A stretch of 64,000 bases of DNA, taken from NCBI RefSeq assembly GCF_024359525.1, contig NZ_JAKZEU010000002.1, positions 744,001 to 808,000 of the forward strand, given 5' to 3'. The notes under the pieces are model-generated. The model was not told the origin of the DNA. It worked only from the letters and a program-made list of their open reading frames with translations, and searched no databases. This DNA comes from Paracoccus albicereus (GTDB lineage Bacteria; Pseudomonadota; Alphaproteobacteria; Rhodobacterales; Rhodobacteraceae). This document shows, piece by piece, positions 44,982 through 53,643 of this stretch (positions are counted from its first letter, which is position 1; each line of letters opens with the position of its first letter). Position numbers and translations under genes: made by a program.

Positions 44982-45802
44982 TTGAGGTCCTTCGGCTGGC
45001 AGAAATCCATGTCGGTGTAATCGACATTGTCACCCGCCATCGCCCAGATGAACGTGTAGCCCCCGATCCCCGCGCCGGAATGGATTGACCACGGCGGAGA
45101 GATCACCGCCTGCTCGTTCGCGACGAACATATGACGGGTCTGCGTCGGCTCGCCCATCAGATGCAGCACGCGGCTTTCCTCGTCCATGCCGTGATACAGA
45201 TACGCTTCCATCCGCCTGTCGTGGACATGGGCCGGCATGGTGTTCCAGACCGAGCCGTCCTCGAGCGTCGTGTAGCCCAGAACCAGCTGGCAGCTTTCCA
45301 TGACCAGTGGGTGGATGAATTGGCGGATGGTGCGCTTGTTGCTGGTCTCGTCCGCGCCCATCTTGACCTCTTTTGCCTCGCCGACCGTGATCAGGCGCGA
45401 CGGGAAGGTCCGGTGTGCAGGGGCCGAGGTGATGTAGAACCGTCCATGCCCCGAAAACGTCACCGCGCCGCTGCCCATGCCGAGGTAGAGGACATCGCCC
45501 TTCTCCATATCCCAGCCGTCGCCGCCGGCTTCGACCCGGCCGGCGTCGCCGATGTTAACGATCCCCATTTCGCGCCGTTCCAGGAAGGTGTCGGTCTTGG
45601 TCTCCTCTATCCGGTCGAGGGTCAGGCTTCCGCCAGCAGGCACCGCACCCCCGACCACGAAGCGGTCGTAGTGGGTATAGACCAGCCGGATCTCGCCCTC
45701 GGTGAACAGGCCTTCGGCCAGGAAGTGGCGTCGTAGTTCATCGGTGTCCATGCCCTTGGCGTGGTCCTGATGGATCGCGTGACGGGTCTCGACATGGGTC
45801 AT
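44978..45802 (-). CDS. kduI: 5-keto-4-deoxyuronate isomerase
   Basis: This 274-residue cupin-type isomerase acts on the unsaturated-uronate product of pectin and other polyuronate breakdown. The metal site is visible in PAHVHDRRMEAYLYH. The start at 45802 has AAAGGA upstream; the TTG further upstream is a false extension. It lies between kdgF and kduD. Confidence 0.95.
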   Translation of the reverse strand: MTHVETRHAIHQDHAKGMDTDELRRHFLAEGLFTEGEIRLVYTHYDRFVVGGAVPAGGSLTLDRIEETKTDTFLERREMGIVNIGDAGRVEAGGDGWDMEKGDVLYLGMGSGAVTFSGHGRFYITSAPAHRTFPSRLITVGEAKEVKMGADETSNKRTIRQFIHPLVMESCQLVLGYTTLEDGSVWNTMPAHVHDRRMEAYLYHGMDEESRVLHLMGEPTQTRHMFVANEQAVISPPWSIHSGAGIGGYTFIWAMAGDNVDYTDMDFCQPKDLK

Positions 45803-45813
45803 GGAAGGTCCTT

Positions 45814-46095
45814 TCAAAGAAAATCGTCTCGGCGCGGGGTGAAGCTGTCGATCAGCACCCCCGCTTCGAGGCAGAGGCAGCCGTGTTCGGCGCCCGAGGG
45901 GATGACGAAGGCATCGCCCGGCCCGATCTCGCGCGGCTCGCCATCCACCGTAAAGCGGTAGCGGCCGGATTGCACATAGGTCGACTGGACGTGCGGATGG
46001 CTGTGCAGCGCCCCTTCGTCTCCGCTCTGGAAAGCGAAGCGGACCACCATCAGGTCAGGATGATCGGCGATGACCGTGCGGACGGGATCGGGCAT
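45814..46095 (-). CDS. kdgF: Cupin protein KdgF-like
   Basis: This 93-residue single cupin has the metal-binding HSHPHVQSTYV and a second His in GAEHGC. KdgF converts unsaturated uronates to 5-keto-4-deoxyuronate ahead of KduI. The ATG at 46095 follows AGGAG; the longer open frame upstream is an artefact running into dctM. Eleven bases separate it from each neighbour. Confidence 0.88.
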   Translation of the reverse strand: MPDPVRTVIADHPDLMVVRFAFQSGDEGALHSHPHVQSTYVQSGRYRFTVDGEPREIGPGDAFVIPSGAEHGCLCLEAGVLIDSFTPRRDDFL

Positions 46096-46106
46096 GGGAA
46101 TTCTCC

Positions 46107-47387
46107 TCAGCGGAAGATGGACGGCAGCCACAGCGACAGCGCGGGAATGTAGGTGACCAGCATCAGGGTCGCGAAGGCAGCGCCGTAGAACGGCCATATC
46201 GTGCGCATCGCCTGCCAGATGCTGATCCGACCGACCGCGCAGCCGACAAACAGCACCGCCCCCACGGGTGGCGTGCAAAGTCCGATGCCGAGGTTCAGGA
46301 TCAGGATCACCCCGAAATGAACCGGATCGACGCCGAAGGCCTGCGCGACGGGCAAGAAAATCGGCGTGGTGATCACGATCAGCGGCGACATGTCCATGAA
46401 GGTGCCAAGAACCAGCAACATCACGTTCATCAGCAGCAGGATGACCAGCGGGTTGTCCGAGATGCTTTCCAGCATCGCGACCAGCTGCGCGGGCACCCGC
46501 ATGTAGGCCAGAAGCCAGCCGAAACAGGCCGCGCAGCCGATGACGAGAAGCACCATCGATGTCGTGCGGACCGCGCCCTTGGTCGCCTCGACGAACTCTG
46601 ACCACGGCAGGCTTCGATAGACGATGGCGGTGACGAGCAGTGCGTAGACCACCGCCACGTTCGAGGATTCCGATGCGGTGAACAGGCCCGAGCGGACGCC
46701 ACCGAAGATGATGGCGATCAGGATCAGGCCGGGCACCGCCGATACGAACAGCGCGCCCATCATGCGAAAGCCCGGAAACGCCTCGGTCGGATAACCCTTC
46801 TTGCGGGCGACATACCAGGCCGCAGCCATCAGCATCAGCGCCAGCAGAAGACCGGGCAGGATGCCAGCCGTGAATAGGTCGGCGATCGACAACCGGCCGC
46901 CGGCGGCGATCGAATAGATGATCATGTTGTGACTGGGCGGGATCAGCAGCGCGATGATCGAACTGACCACGGTGATGTTCACCGCGTAATCAACATCGTA
47001 GCCGCGGGCCTTCATCTGCGGGACCATCAGCCCGCCGACCGCCGAGGCATCGGCCGCGGCCGAGCCGGACACGCCGCCGAACATCAGCGAGGCCATGATG
47101 TTGACCTGCCCCAGCCCACCGCGAAGATGGCCGACCAGCGATCCGGCCAGCGCCACCAGTCTTCGGGCGATATCGCCGCGCACCATCAGGTCGCCCGAAT
47201 AGATGAAGAACGGGATCGCCATCAGCGCAAACACCGAGATACCGGAATTCAGCCGCTGGAAGACGACGACGGGCGGCAGGCCGAGATAGAGCACGGTGAA
47301 GAAGCTCGATGCGCCAAGGCAGAAGGCGACCGGCGTGCCGATCAGTAAAAGACCGGCGAAGCTGCCGAAGAGTATCCAGTATTCCAT
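46107..47387 (-). CDS. TRAP transporter large permease (DctM), uronate
   Basis: This 426-residue protein has about twelve hydrophobic segments with SIIALLIPPSHNMIIYS and LNLGIGLCTPPVGAVLFVG. It is in the uronate operon, so galacturonate, glucuronate or unsaturated oligo-uronate is the expected cargo. The ATG at 47387 is seven bases after dctQ. Confidence 0.95.
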   Translation of the reverse strand: MEYWILFGSFAGLLLIGTPVAFCLGASSFFTVLYLGLPPVVVFQRLNSGISVFALMAIPFFIYSGDLMVRGDIARRLVALAGSLVGHLRGGLGQVNIMASLMFGGVSGSAAADASAVGGLMVPQMKARGYDVDYAVNITVVSSIIALLIPPSHNMIIYSIAAGGRLSIADLFTAGILPGLLLALMLMAAAWYVARKKGYPTEAFPGFRMMGALFVSAVPGLILIAIIFGGVRSGLFTASESSNVAVVYALLVTAIVYRSLPWSEFVEATKGAVRTTSMVLLVIGCAACFGWLLAYMRVPAQLVAMLESISDNPLVILLLMNVMLLVLGTFMDMSPLIVITTPIFLPVAQAFGVDPVHFGVILILNLGIGLCTPPVGAVLFVGCAVGRISIWQAMRTIWPFYGAAFATLMLVTYIPALSLWLPSIFR

Positions 47388-47394
47388 CGCCGTC

Positions 47395-47976
47395 CTACCC
47401 CCGGTCCAGCATGTCGCGTGCGCGGGCGCCGTCCGCCTCGCCATCCACCTCGCCGTCTGCGGCATCGTCCATGTCGCCGAAGCGCGCCGTCTTCAGCCCC
47501 GCCGCGCGGCGCAGGATGCGCTCGATCGAGAACAGGACCAGCAGGACGCCGCCCCCGATCACCGGTGCGAAATCCCAGATCCTGGAAACGCCGAGACCCG
47601 GCACGATCCCGCCCGCAACCTTCGCGGCGAGTTGCCAGCCGTAGAAGGCCATGCCGAAGCCGAAGGCCATCACCACCAGATCGGACAGGCTGTGAAACCA
47701 TGGCCGCCACGTTTCGGGCATGACCATCAGACCGACGTCGAAGGACAGGTGATACCCCTCCTTCACGCCGACGGCCGCGCCGAGGAAGATGAACCAGCCC
47801 ATCAGCATCACGCTGGCCGGTTCGGCCCAGAATAGGCTCGACCCGATCACGTAGCGATAGAAGACCTGCGCGAAGACGAAGGCGGTCATCAGTACAAGGC
47901 CGATCCCCGCGACCCACAGGCCCAGTCTGGCAAGATGGCCGGTGATCACCGCCAGTCGTTCGCTCAAGTCGCGCAT
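47395..47976 (-). CDS. TRAP transporter small permease (DctQ), uronate
   Basis: This 193-residue protein has four hydrophobic segments (YRYVIGSSLFWAEPASVML typical of DctQ) and a charged, acidic C-terminal tail of about 30 residues. Confidence 0.92.
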   Translation of the reverse strand: MRDLSERLAVITGHLARLGLWVAGIGLVLMTAFVFAQVFYRYVIGSSLFWAEPASVMLMGWFIFLGAAVGVKEGYHLSFDVGLMVMPETWRPWFHSLSDLVVMAFGFGMAFYGWQLAAKVAGGIVPGLGVSRIWDFAPVIGGGVLLVLFSIERILRRAAGLKTARFGDMDDAADGEVDGEADGARARDMLDRG

Positions 47977-48002
47977 GGTGTCGATCCTGCGAAAGAAACG
48001 GC

Positions 48003-48019
48003 CGCCCGCGCACCGGGCG
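48003..48019 (-). promoter_or_regulatory. Hairpin between uronate dctP and dctQ
   Basis: CGCCCG (48003-48008) and CGGGCG (48014-48019) form a 6-base GC stem with a 5-base loop in the 58-base gap after dctP. Such intercistronic hairpins often protect the binding-protein mRNA and raise its ratio over the permeases. Confidence 0.4.
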
Positions 48020-48034
48020 CGGACAGCCCGACGT

Positions 48035-49021
48035 TCATTCGGTGTCGCGGATGCGCTGGACCAGGTCCTGCGCCTCGGGCGTGGTCACATATTTCTCGTA
48101 GACCGGGGCCATCGCATCGATGAAGGGCTGCTTGTCGATATCGGCGATGATCTCGGCACCCGCTTCCTCGACCTTGGCGCGCGACGCCTCTTCCTGTTCG
48201 GCCCACAGCTTGCGTTCCAGAACGGCAGAGTTCTGGGCGGCCGTGAGCACGATCTCCTGATCCTCGGGCGACAGCTTGTCCCAGGTCATCTTAGACATCG
48301 CGACCAGTTCCGGCACCATCAGGTGCTGGTCCAAGGTGAAGTATTTCGCCACTTCGGCGTGTCCCGAACTGTCGTAGCTGGGATAGTTGTTCTCGGCGCC
48401 GTCGATGACGCCGGTCTGGATCGCCGAATAGACCTCTCCGTAGGGCATCGGGGTCGCATTGGCGCCAAGCGCGTCCATCATGTCCACGAAGACATCGTTC
48501 TGCATGACGCGGAACTTCATCCCCTGCAGGTCCTCGATCGACTGGATCGGCTTCTGGCTGTTGTAGAAGCTGCGTGCACCGCCGTCGTAATAGGCCAGCG
48601 CCACCAGATCCTTCTCGGCAAAGGCTTCGCCCAGTTCGTCTCCGATCGGGCCGTCCATGACTTTGTGCATGTGCTGTTCGGACCGGAACAGATAGGGCAG
48701 CGAGAAGAGCTGCGTGTCCGGAACGATGTCGTTGAACGTGCCGAAGGACGCGCGGACCATGTCGATCACGCCGAACTGGGTCTGCTCGATCGTGTCCTTC
48801 TCCTCGCCCAACTGGGCCGAGGGGAAGACCTCGATGCAGATGCGGCCATCGGTCTTTTCCTTGACCTCTTCGGCCATGGCCTTCACGCCCTCGACGGTCG
48901 GATAACCGTCCGGATGCGTGTCGGACGAGCGCAGCGTCAGTTCGCAGTTCTGCGCCGAGGCGCCGGTCACGAGGGCGGCCGAAAGCAGAAGCCCGGCCAG
49001 GGTCGTCGTCGTCAGTTTCAT
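48035..49021 (-). CDS. TRAP transporter solute-binding subunit (DctP), uronate
   Basis: This 328-residue periplasmic DctP-family protein has a signal peptide ending GASAQ. The family [16 protein letters not shown] and [18 protein letters not shown] regions are clear, and FRVMQ holds the Arg that binds the ligand carboxylate. GGGAGG precedes the ATG at 49021. Confidence 0.95.
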   Translation of the reverse strand: MKLTTTTLAGLLLSAALVTGASAQNCELTLRSSDTHPDGYPTVEGVKAMAEEVKEKTDGRICIEVFPSAQLGEEKDTIEQTQFGVIDMVRASFGTFNDIVPDTQLFSLPYLFRSEQHMHKVMDGPIGDELGEAFAEKDLVALAYYDGGARSFYNSQKPIQSIEDLQGMKFRVMQNDVFVDMMDALGANATPMPYGEVYSAIQTGVIDGAENNYPSYDSSGHAEVAKYFTLDQHLMVPELVAMSKMTWDKLSPEDQEIVLTAAQNSAVLERKLWAEQEEASRAKVEEAGAEIIADIDKQPFIDAMAPVYEKYVTTPEAQDLVQRIRDTE

Positions 49022-49044
49022 TGTCTTTCCTCCCTTGGTGATTG

Positions 49045-50454
49045 TCACAGTTTGTAGGCCCGTTTCGCCAGGCCGTAGGTCAGGTCGTGGGCAACCTCAT
49101 GCGCCTCGTCCTCGGCCAGGCGTCCCGTGCCGACCAGCGTGGCGAGATACGCGCAATCGACGCGGCGCGCGACGTCGTGACGCGCGGGGATCGAGCAGAA
49201 GGCGCGGGTGTCGTCGTTGAAGCCGACGGTGTTGTAGAAACCCGCCGTTTCCGTCGTCATCTCGCGGAAACGCCGCATCCCCTCGGCGCTGTCGTGGAAC
49301 CACCATGCGGGGCCAAGCCGAAGGCATGGCCAGGCACCCGCCAGCGGTGCCAGTTCTCGGGCGTAGGATGTCTCGTCCAGCGTGAACAGGATCAGCGTCA
49401 GCCGCTTGTCCATGCCGACCGCGTTCAGAAGCGGACGCAGGGCGGTGACGTAATCCGTGCGGCCGGGGATGTCGTAACCCTTGTCGCGACCATGCGCGGC
49501 CATCACCGCGTCGTTATGGTTGCGGCGCGACCCGGGGTGGATCTGCATCACCAGACCATCCTCGATCGACATCCGCGCCATTTCGGTCAGCATATGGCCG
49601 CGGAACGCATCGGCTTCGTCAGCCGAGCAGGTGCCGGCGAGCGCCTTCGCGAACAGCGCCTCGGCTTCGTCATGCGGCAGATCCTCGGTCCGGGCGCTGG
49701 CATGGCCGTGATCGGTGGATGTCGCGCCGCCAACCTCCTTGAAGAACGCCCGACGGGCGCGGTGCGCGTCGAGATAGCCTGCCCAGGTCGACGTGTCGAA
49801 GCCGGTCTGTTCGCCCATCAGCGCGACATTGTCGGCAAACTCCGCCATCTCCGGATCGATCACGCCATCGGGGCGATAGGCGGTGATGACGCGACCATTC
49901 CATTCGCTGTCGCGGATCATCCGGTGCCATCGCAAATCGTCGGTGGCCGGCTCGGTGGTCGAGATCGCCTCGATGTTGAAACGCTCGAACAGCGCGCGGG
50001 GACGGAATTCGGGCCGCGCGAGGCAGTCGGCGATGTGATCGTAGTACCAGTCTGCCGTCTCGGCCGACAGGCGCCGGTCTATCCCGAACACATGCTGGAA
50101 CGAATGATCCAGCCAAAGCCGCGACGGTGTTCCCCGGAACAGGTGGTAATGGCTCGCGAACAACCGCCAGATCTCGCGCCCGTCGGTCTCGGTCGCCCCG
50201 CCATCCACGCGCGGCACGCCAAGATCGGTCAATGCCACACCCTGCGAGGCAAGCATCCGGAAGACGTAATGGTCAGGCGTGACGAAAAGCTGCGCGGGAT
50301 CGGGGAATGCCTGATCTTCGGCATACCAGCGGGGATCGGTATGGCCGTGCGGGCTGATGATCGGCAGGTCCTTGACCGTATCGTAAAGCTGCCGCGCCAG
50401 GGCGCGAAGCCCGTGATCAGTCGGAAACAGCCTGTCCTCGTCCAGCAATGTCAC
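49045..50454 (-). CDS. uxaC: Uronate isomerase
   Basis: This 469-residue amidohydrolase-superfamily isomerase interconverts glucuronate/fructuronate and galacturonate/tagaturonate. [13 protein letters not shown] holds the metal-binding HxH, and [12 protein letters not shown] and GFNDDTRAF are family signatures. It is first gene of the ten-gene minus-strand uronate operon and divergent from the GntR gene. Confidence 0.95.
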   Translation of the reverse strand: MTLLDEDRLFPTDHGLRALARQLYDTVKDLPIISPHGHTDPRWYAEDQAFPDPAQLFVTPDHYVFRMLASQGVALTDLGVPRVDGGATETDGREIWRLFASHYHLFRGTPSRLWLDHSFQHVFGIDRRLSAETADWYYDHIADCLARPEFRPRALFERFNIEAISTTEPATDDLRWHRMIRDSEWNGRVITAYRPDGVIDPEMAEFADNVALMGEQTGFDTSTWAGYLDAHRARRAFFKEVGGATSTDHGHASARTEDLPHDEAEALFAKALAGTCSADEADAFRGHMLTEMARMSIEDGLVMQIHPGSRRNHNDAVMAAHGRDKGYDIPGRTDYVTALRPLLNAVGMDKRLTLILFTLDETSYARELAPLAGAWPCLRLGPAWWFHDSAEGMRRFREMTTETAGFYNTVGFNDDTRAFCSIPARHDVARRVDCAYLATLVGTGRLAEDEAHEVAHDLTYGLAKRAYKL

Positions 50455-50499
50455 GCGCAGGCTCCCCCTGAGATCGACGCTTGCGATCCGCGTGATCGT

Positions 50500-50511
50500 C
50501 TAATATGCTAG
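50500..50511. promoter_or_regulatory. Possible GntR operator in uronate divergent promoter
   Basis: CTAATATGCTAG is an imperfect palindrome in the 93-base gap between uxaC and the GntR gene, the AT-richest part of that gap. Position suits an operator shared by both directions; the sequence match is weak. Confidence 0.3.
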
Positions 50512-50547
50512 TCCGCAATCAACGTCAACCTCGGGAATGGACATGCG

Positions 50548-51249
50548 ATGACCGACGCTTCCGCCGCCGCGATCCTTCCCGCGCTTGATGACGTTCGTGC
50601 GCAGACCATCACCGACCAGATTTATGACGTTCTTTACGAGCGGGTCATCGACCTGAGCCTGCCGCCCGGCACGCGGATCTCGGAATCCGAGGTGGCCGCG
50701 CAGATGGGCGTTTCCCGCCAGCCGGTTCGCGACGCGTTCTTCCGCCTGTCGCAGCTGGGCTTCATCGTGATCCGCCCGCAGCGAGCCACAGTTGTCACCC
50801 CGATTTCCGAAGAAGCCATCCGGCAAGCACATTTCATCCGCCTGTCGCTGGAGACCGCCTGCCTGCGCGAGGCCGCTCATCGACTGACCAGCGTGCAGCA
50901 CGACGCTTTGGAGGCGTTGATCCGCCAACAGGAAGCCGCGATCGCCGCCGACGACCGGCGCCTGTTCCATCGGCTGGACGATCGCTTCCATTACGACATC
51001 TGCACCTATGCGGGTTACGATTTCGTCTGGGCGCTGGTGCGTGACAACAAGGGTCACATGGACCGTGCGCGCTATACCTCTCTGTCCTACAACGCCGGCA
51101 ACGCGATGAACGAGCATCGGGTGATCCTGCAGGCGCTGCGCGACCGCGACCCCGATGCCGCGGTCGCAGCGATCGGCGACCACCTTGCGCGGATCGAAGA
51201 TACGCTGGACCGGCTTCGCAGCGAGCAGCCCGAGATGCTGGGACGCTGA
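50548..51249 (+). CDS. GntR/FCD-family regulator of uronate catabolism
   Basis: This 233-residue protein has a GntR helix-turn-helix (SEVAAQMGVSRQPVRDAFFRL) and an FCD domain with metal-site histidines (FHYDIC and the later NEHRVILQAL). It is divergent from uxaC and upstream of uxuA-kdgK, the position of ExuR/UxuR-type repressors. It likely senses a uronate or fructuronate. Confidence 0.92.
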   Translation: MTDASAAAILPALDDVRAQTITDQIYDVLYERVIDLSLPPGTRISESEVAAQMGVSRQPVRDAFFRLSQLGFIVIRPQRATVVTPISEEAIRQAHFIRLSLETACLREAAHRLTSVQHDALEALIRQQEAAIAADDRRLFHRLDDRFHYDICTYAGYDFVWALVRDNKGHMDRARYTSLSYNAGNAMNEHRVILQALRDRDPDAAVAAIGDHLARIEDTLDRLRSEQPEMLGR

Positions 51250-51276
51250 CCAGCCGCACGACCTGAGGGAGAATTC

Positions 51277-52485
51277 ATGAAACATACTTGGCGCTGGTTC
51301 GGTCCGAAAGATCGGGTCTCGATCGACGACATGCTGCAGGCCGGGGTTCAGGGCGTTGTGACGGCCCTGCACCACATCCCGACCGGCGCAATCTGGTCAC
51401 CCGACGAGATCAGGAAACGTCAGCAGGCGGTGTCGGTGATGGCCGACGGCGCGCCGTCGGGTCTGGGCTGGGACGTGGTCGAAAGCCTGCCTGTCAGCGA
51501 GGCGATCAAGACGCAGACCGGCGACTGGCGCGCGCATGTGGATAACTGGATCACCTCGATGCGGCACCTGCACGCTGCGGGGATCGAAGTGATCTGCTAC
51601 AATTTCATGCCCGTGCTGGACTGGACCCGGACCGATCTGGCGTGGCGCCGACCGAACGGCGCGCGCTGCATGCGCTTTGACCTCATCGATTTCGCCGCGT
51701 TTGACATTCACATCCTGGCGCGCCCCGGCGCAGCCGAGGACTTTCCCGAAAGCGTGCGCGCCGAGGCTGACCGGCGCTTTGCCGAGATGACGGACGACCG
51801 GCGCGCAGAGCTTGCGCGGAACACCGTCTTCGGCCTGCCCGGCGCCGCCGAAAGTTTCAGCCTCGACGACGTGCGGGCCCTGCTCGACAGCTACAAGCCA
51901 GTCACCGACGCGGTGCTGCGCCAGAACTTCCATGCCTTCCTGGAAATGGTGACACCGGTCGCGCAGGATCTTGGCGTCCGCCTGTGCTGTCACCCCGACG
52001 ACCCACCCTTCCCGCTTCTGGGGTTGCCCCGGATCATGTCGTCCGAGGCAGATTATGCTGAGCGGATGGCGGCTGTGGACCTGCCTGCAAACGGGATCAC
52101 GCTATGCTCCGGCTCGCTCGGGGCACGGCCCGACAACGACCTTCCCGGGATGATGGAACGACTGGGCGACCGGGTTCACTTCCTGCATCTGCGCAATGTG
52201 CGCCGTGATGCCGACACCGCGCCCGCCTCGTTCTTCGAGGATGAACATCTGGGGGGACAGACCGACATGGTCGCGCTGATCGACGCCGTCCTGCGCGAGG
52301 AGGCACGCCGTAAGGCTGCGGGTCGCGCGGATGCGCAAATCCCGATGCGTCCCGACCACGGGCAGGACATCCTTGACGATATCGGGCGCGGCGGCCAGCC
52401 GGGTTACCCCGCCATCGGGCGGCTGAAGGGGCTAGCCGAACTTCGCGGGGTCGAGCGCGCGTTGTCCTGGCAAGCCTCGGCATGA
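51277..52485 (+). CDS. uxuA: Mannonate dehydratase
   Basis: This 402-residue TIM-barrel enzyme converts D-mannonate to 2-keto-3-deoxygluconate. MKHTWRWFGPKDRVS at the N-terminus, CCHPDDPPFPLLGLPRI and MRPDHGQDI are UxuA signatures with metal ligands. AGGGAGA precedes the ATG. The stop overlaps kdgK (ATGA). Confidence 0.96.
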   Translation: MKHTWRWFGPKDRVSIDDMLQAGVQGVVTALHHIPTGAIWSPDEIRKRQQAVSVMADGAPSGLGWDVVESLPVSEAIKTQTGDWRAHVDNWITSMRHLHAAGIEVICYNFMPVLDWTRTDLAWRRPNGARCMRFDLIDFAAFDIHILARPGAAEDFPESVRAEADRRFAEMTDDRRAELARNTVFGLPGAAESFSLDDVRALLDSYKPVTDAVLRQNFHAFLEMVTPVAQDLGVRLCCHPDDPPFPLLGLPRIMSSEADYAERMAAVDLPANGITLCSGSLGARPDNDLPGMMERLGDRVHFLHLRNVRRDADTAPASFFEDEHLGGQTDMVALIDAVLREEARRKAAGRADAQIPMRPDHGQDILDDIGRGGQPGYPAIGRLKGLAELRGVERALSWQASA

Positions 52486-53396
52486 GCGGACGCATCCTCT
52501 GCATCGGCGAGGCGATGGTCGAATTATCCCAGACCGGCGACAGCGGTCTGTGGCGGCTCGGCGTGGCGGGCGACACGCTGAACACAGCCTGGTACCTGCG
52601 GCGCCTGCTGCCGCTTGAATGGCGGATTGGCTATTTCAGCCGCGTCGGCTCTGGCGAGTTTTCGCAGAAGATGATCGATTTCCTCGACGCCGAGGGAATC
52701 GATGCCAGCACGGTGGGCCGCGACCCGGACCGCGAGATCGGGCTTTACGCGATCACGCTGACCGATGGCGAACGCAGTTTCGCCTACTGGCGCGACAGTT
52801 CCGCAGCCCGTCGCCTAGCGGACGACGCGCCGACGCTGCAGAGGGCGCTGACGGATTGCGACATCGCCTATCTGTCGGGGATCACGCTGGCGATCCTGCC
52901 GGAAGACGGGCGCCAACGCCTGATCGCGGCCCTGGCCGACGCGCGCCGGCAAGGTACGCGGATCGTATTCGATACGAACCTGCGTCCCCGGCTGTGGAGC
53001 GACGCCGCCACGATGCGCCACTGGATCGAGACGATGGCCGGCGGCTCGGACCTGATCCTGCCCAGCTTCGACGATGAACAACAGCATTTTGACGATACCG
53101 GCCCGGCCGCGACGATCGCGCGATACCGCCGCTGTGGCGCGCAGCAGGTGATCGTCAAGGCCGGCGGTGCGCCGGTCCATTACGGTGGGTCAGAGGGCGA
53201 GGGATCGGTCGACGGGCTGGTCCGCGACATTCCCGTCGATACGACCGCAGCGGGCGACAGCTTCAACGCAGGCTACCTTGCCGCCAGGATCGACGGCGCC
53301 CCGATCGCCGATGCGATCCGCAGGGCTCATGAGCTGAGCCGTCGCGTGATCGGCGCGCGTGGTGCGCTCGTCCCCGAAGCGGTCGGTGCCGACTAG
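52482..53396 (+). CDS. kdgK: 2-keto-3-deoxygluconate kinase
   Basis: This 304-residue PfkB-family kinase phosphorylates KDG to KDPG. GEAMVEL at the N-terminus, FDTNLRPRLW and the catalytic DTTAAGDSFNAGYLA (base Asp in the GD) are present. It is coupled to uxuA by ATGA and follows the GntR gene. The KDPG aldolase that would finish the route is not in the window. Confidence 0.95.
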   Translation: MSGRILCIGEAMVELSQTGDSGLWRLGVAGDTLNTAWYLRRLLPLEWRIGYFSRVGSGEFSQKMIDFLDAEGIDASTVGRDPDREIGLYAITLTDGERSFAYWRDSSAARRLADDAPTLQRALTDCDIAYLSGITLAILPEDGRQRLIAALADARRQGTRIVFDTNLRPRLWSDAATMRHWIETMAGGSDLILPSFDDEQQHFDDTGPAATIARYRRCGAQQVIVKAGGAPVHYGGSEGEGSVDGLVRDIPVDTTAAGDSFNAGYLAARIDGAPIADAIRRAHELSRRVIGARGALVPEAVGAD

Positions 53397-53504
53397 CGGG
53401 TGATCCGATCAGGGCTGCAGATGCCTAAAGCGCAGGCAGCAAGCCCGTGACTGGCGTTCACGATCTTCCGGCTGCGACGCCGACAAATCGCGCCACACAT
53501 TCAA

Positions 53505-53517
53505 TTTAGGCCCTAAA
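53505..53517. promoter_or_regulatory. Palindrome upstream of cyclic glucan synthase
   Basis: TTTAGG (53505-53510) and CCTAAA (53512-53517) flank a single C, 127 bases before ndvB, in an AT-rich part of the 247-base gap after kdgK. An AATTAGG (about 53558) repeats half of it. It could be an operator of ndvB; the rest of the gap shows nothing recognisable. Confidence 0.35.
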
Positions 53518-53643
53518 ACAAGACAGCGTAATCATTTTTCAACGTTCGCGCTTCCAAATTAGGTCCGCAGTCGTCTTGTCAGCCGCCCTTGCGCTTGCCC
53601 GGCCAGCCGATAACCTTGCCGCTTGTTCTGAAGGAGAAGCGGC

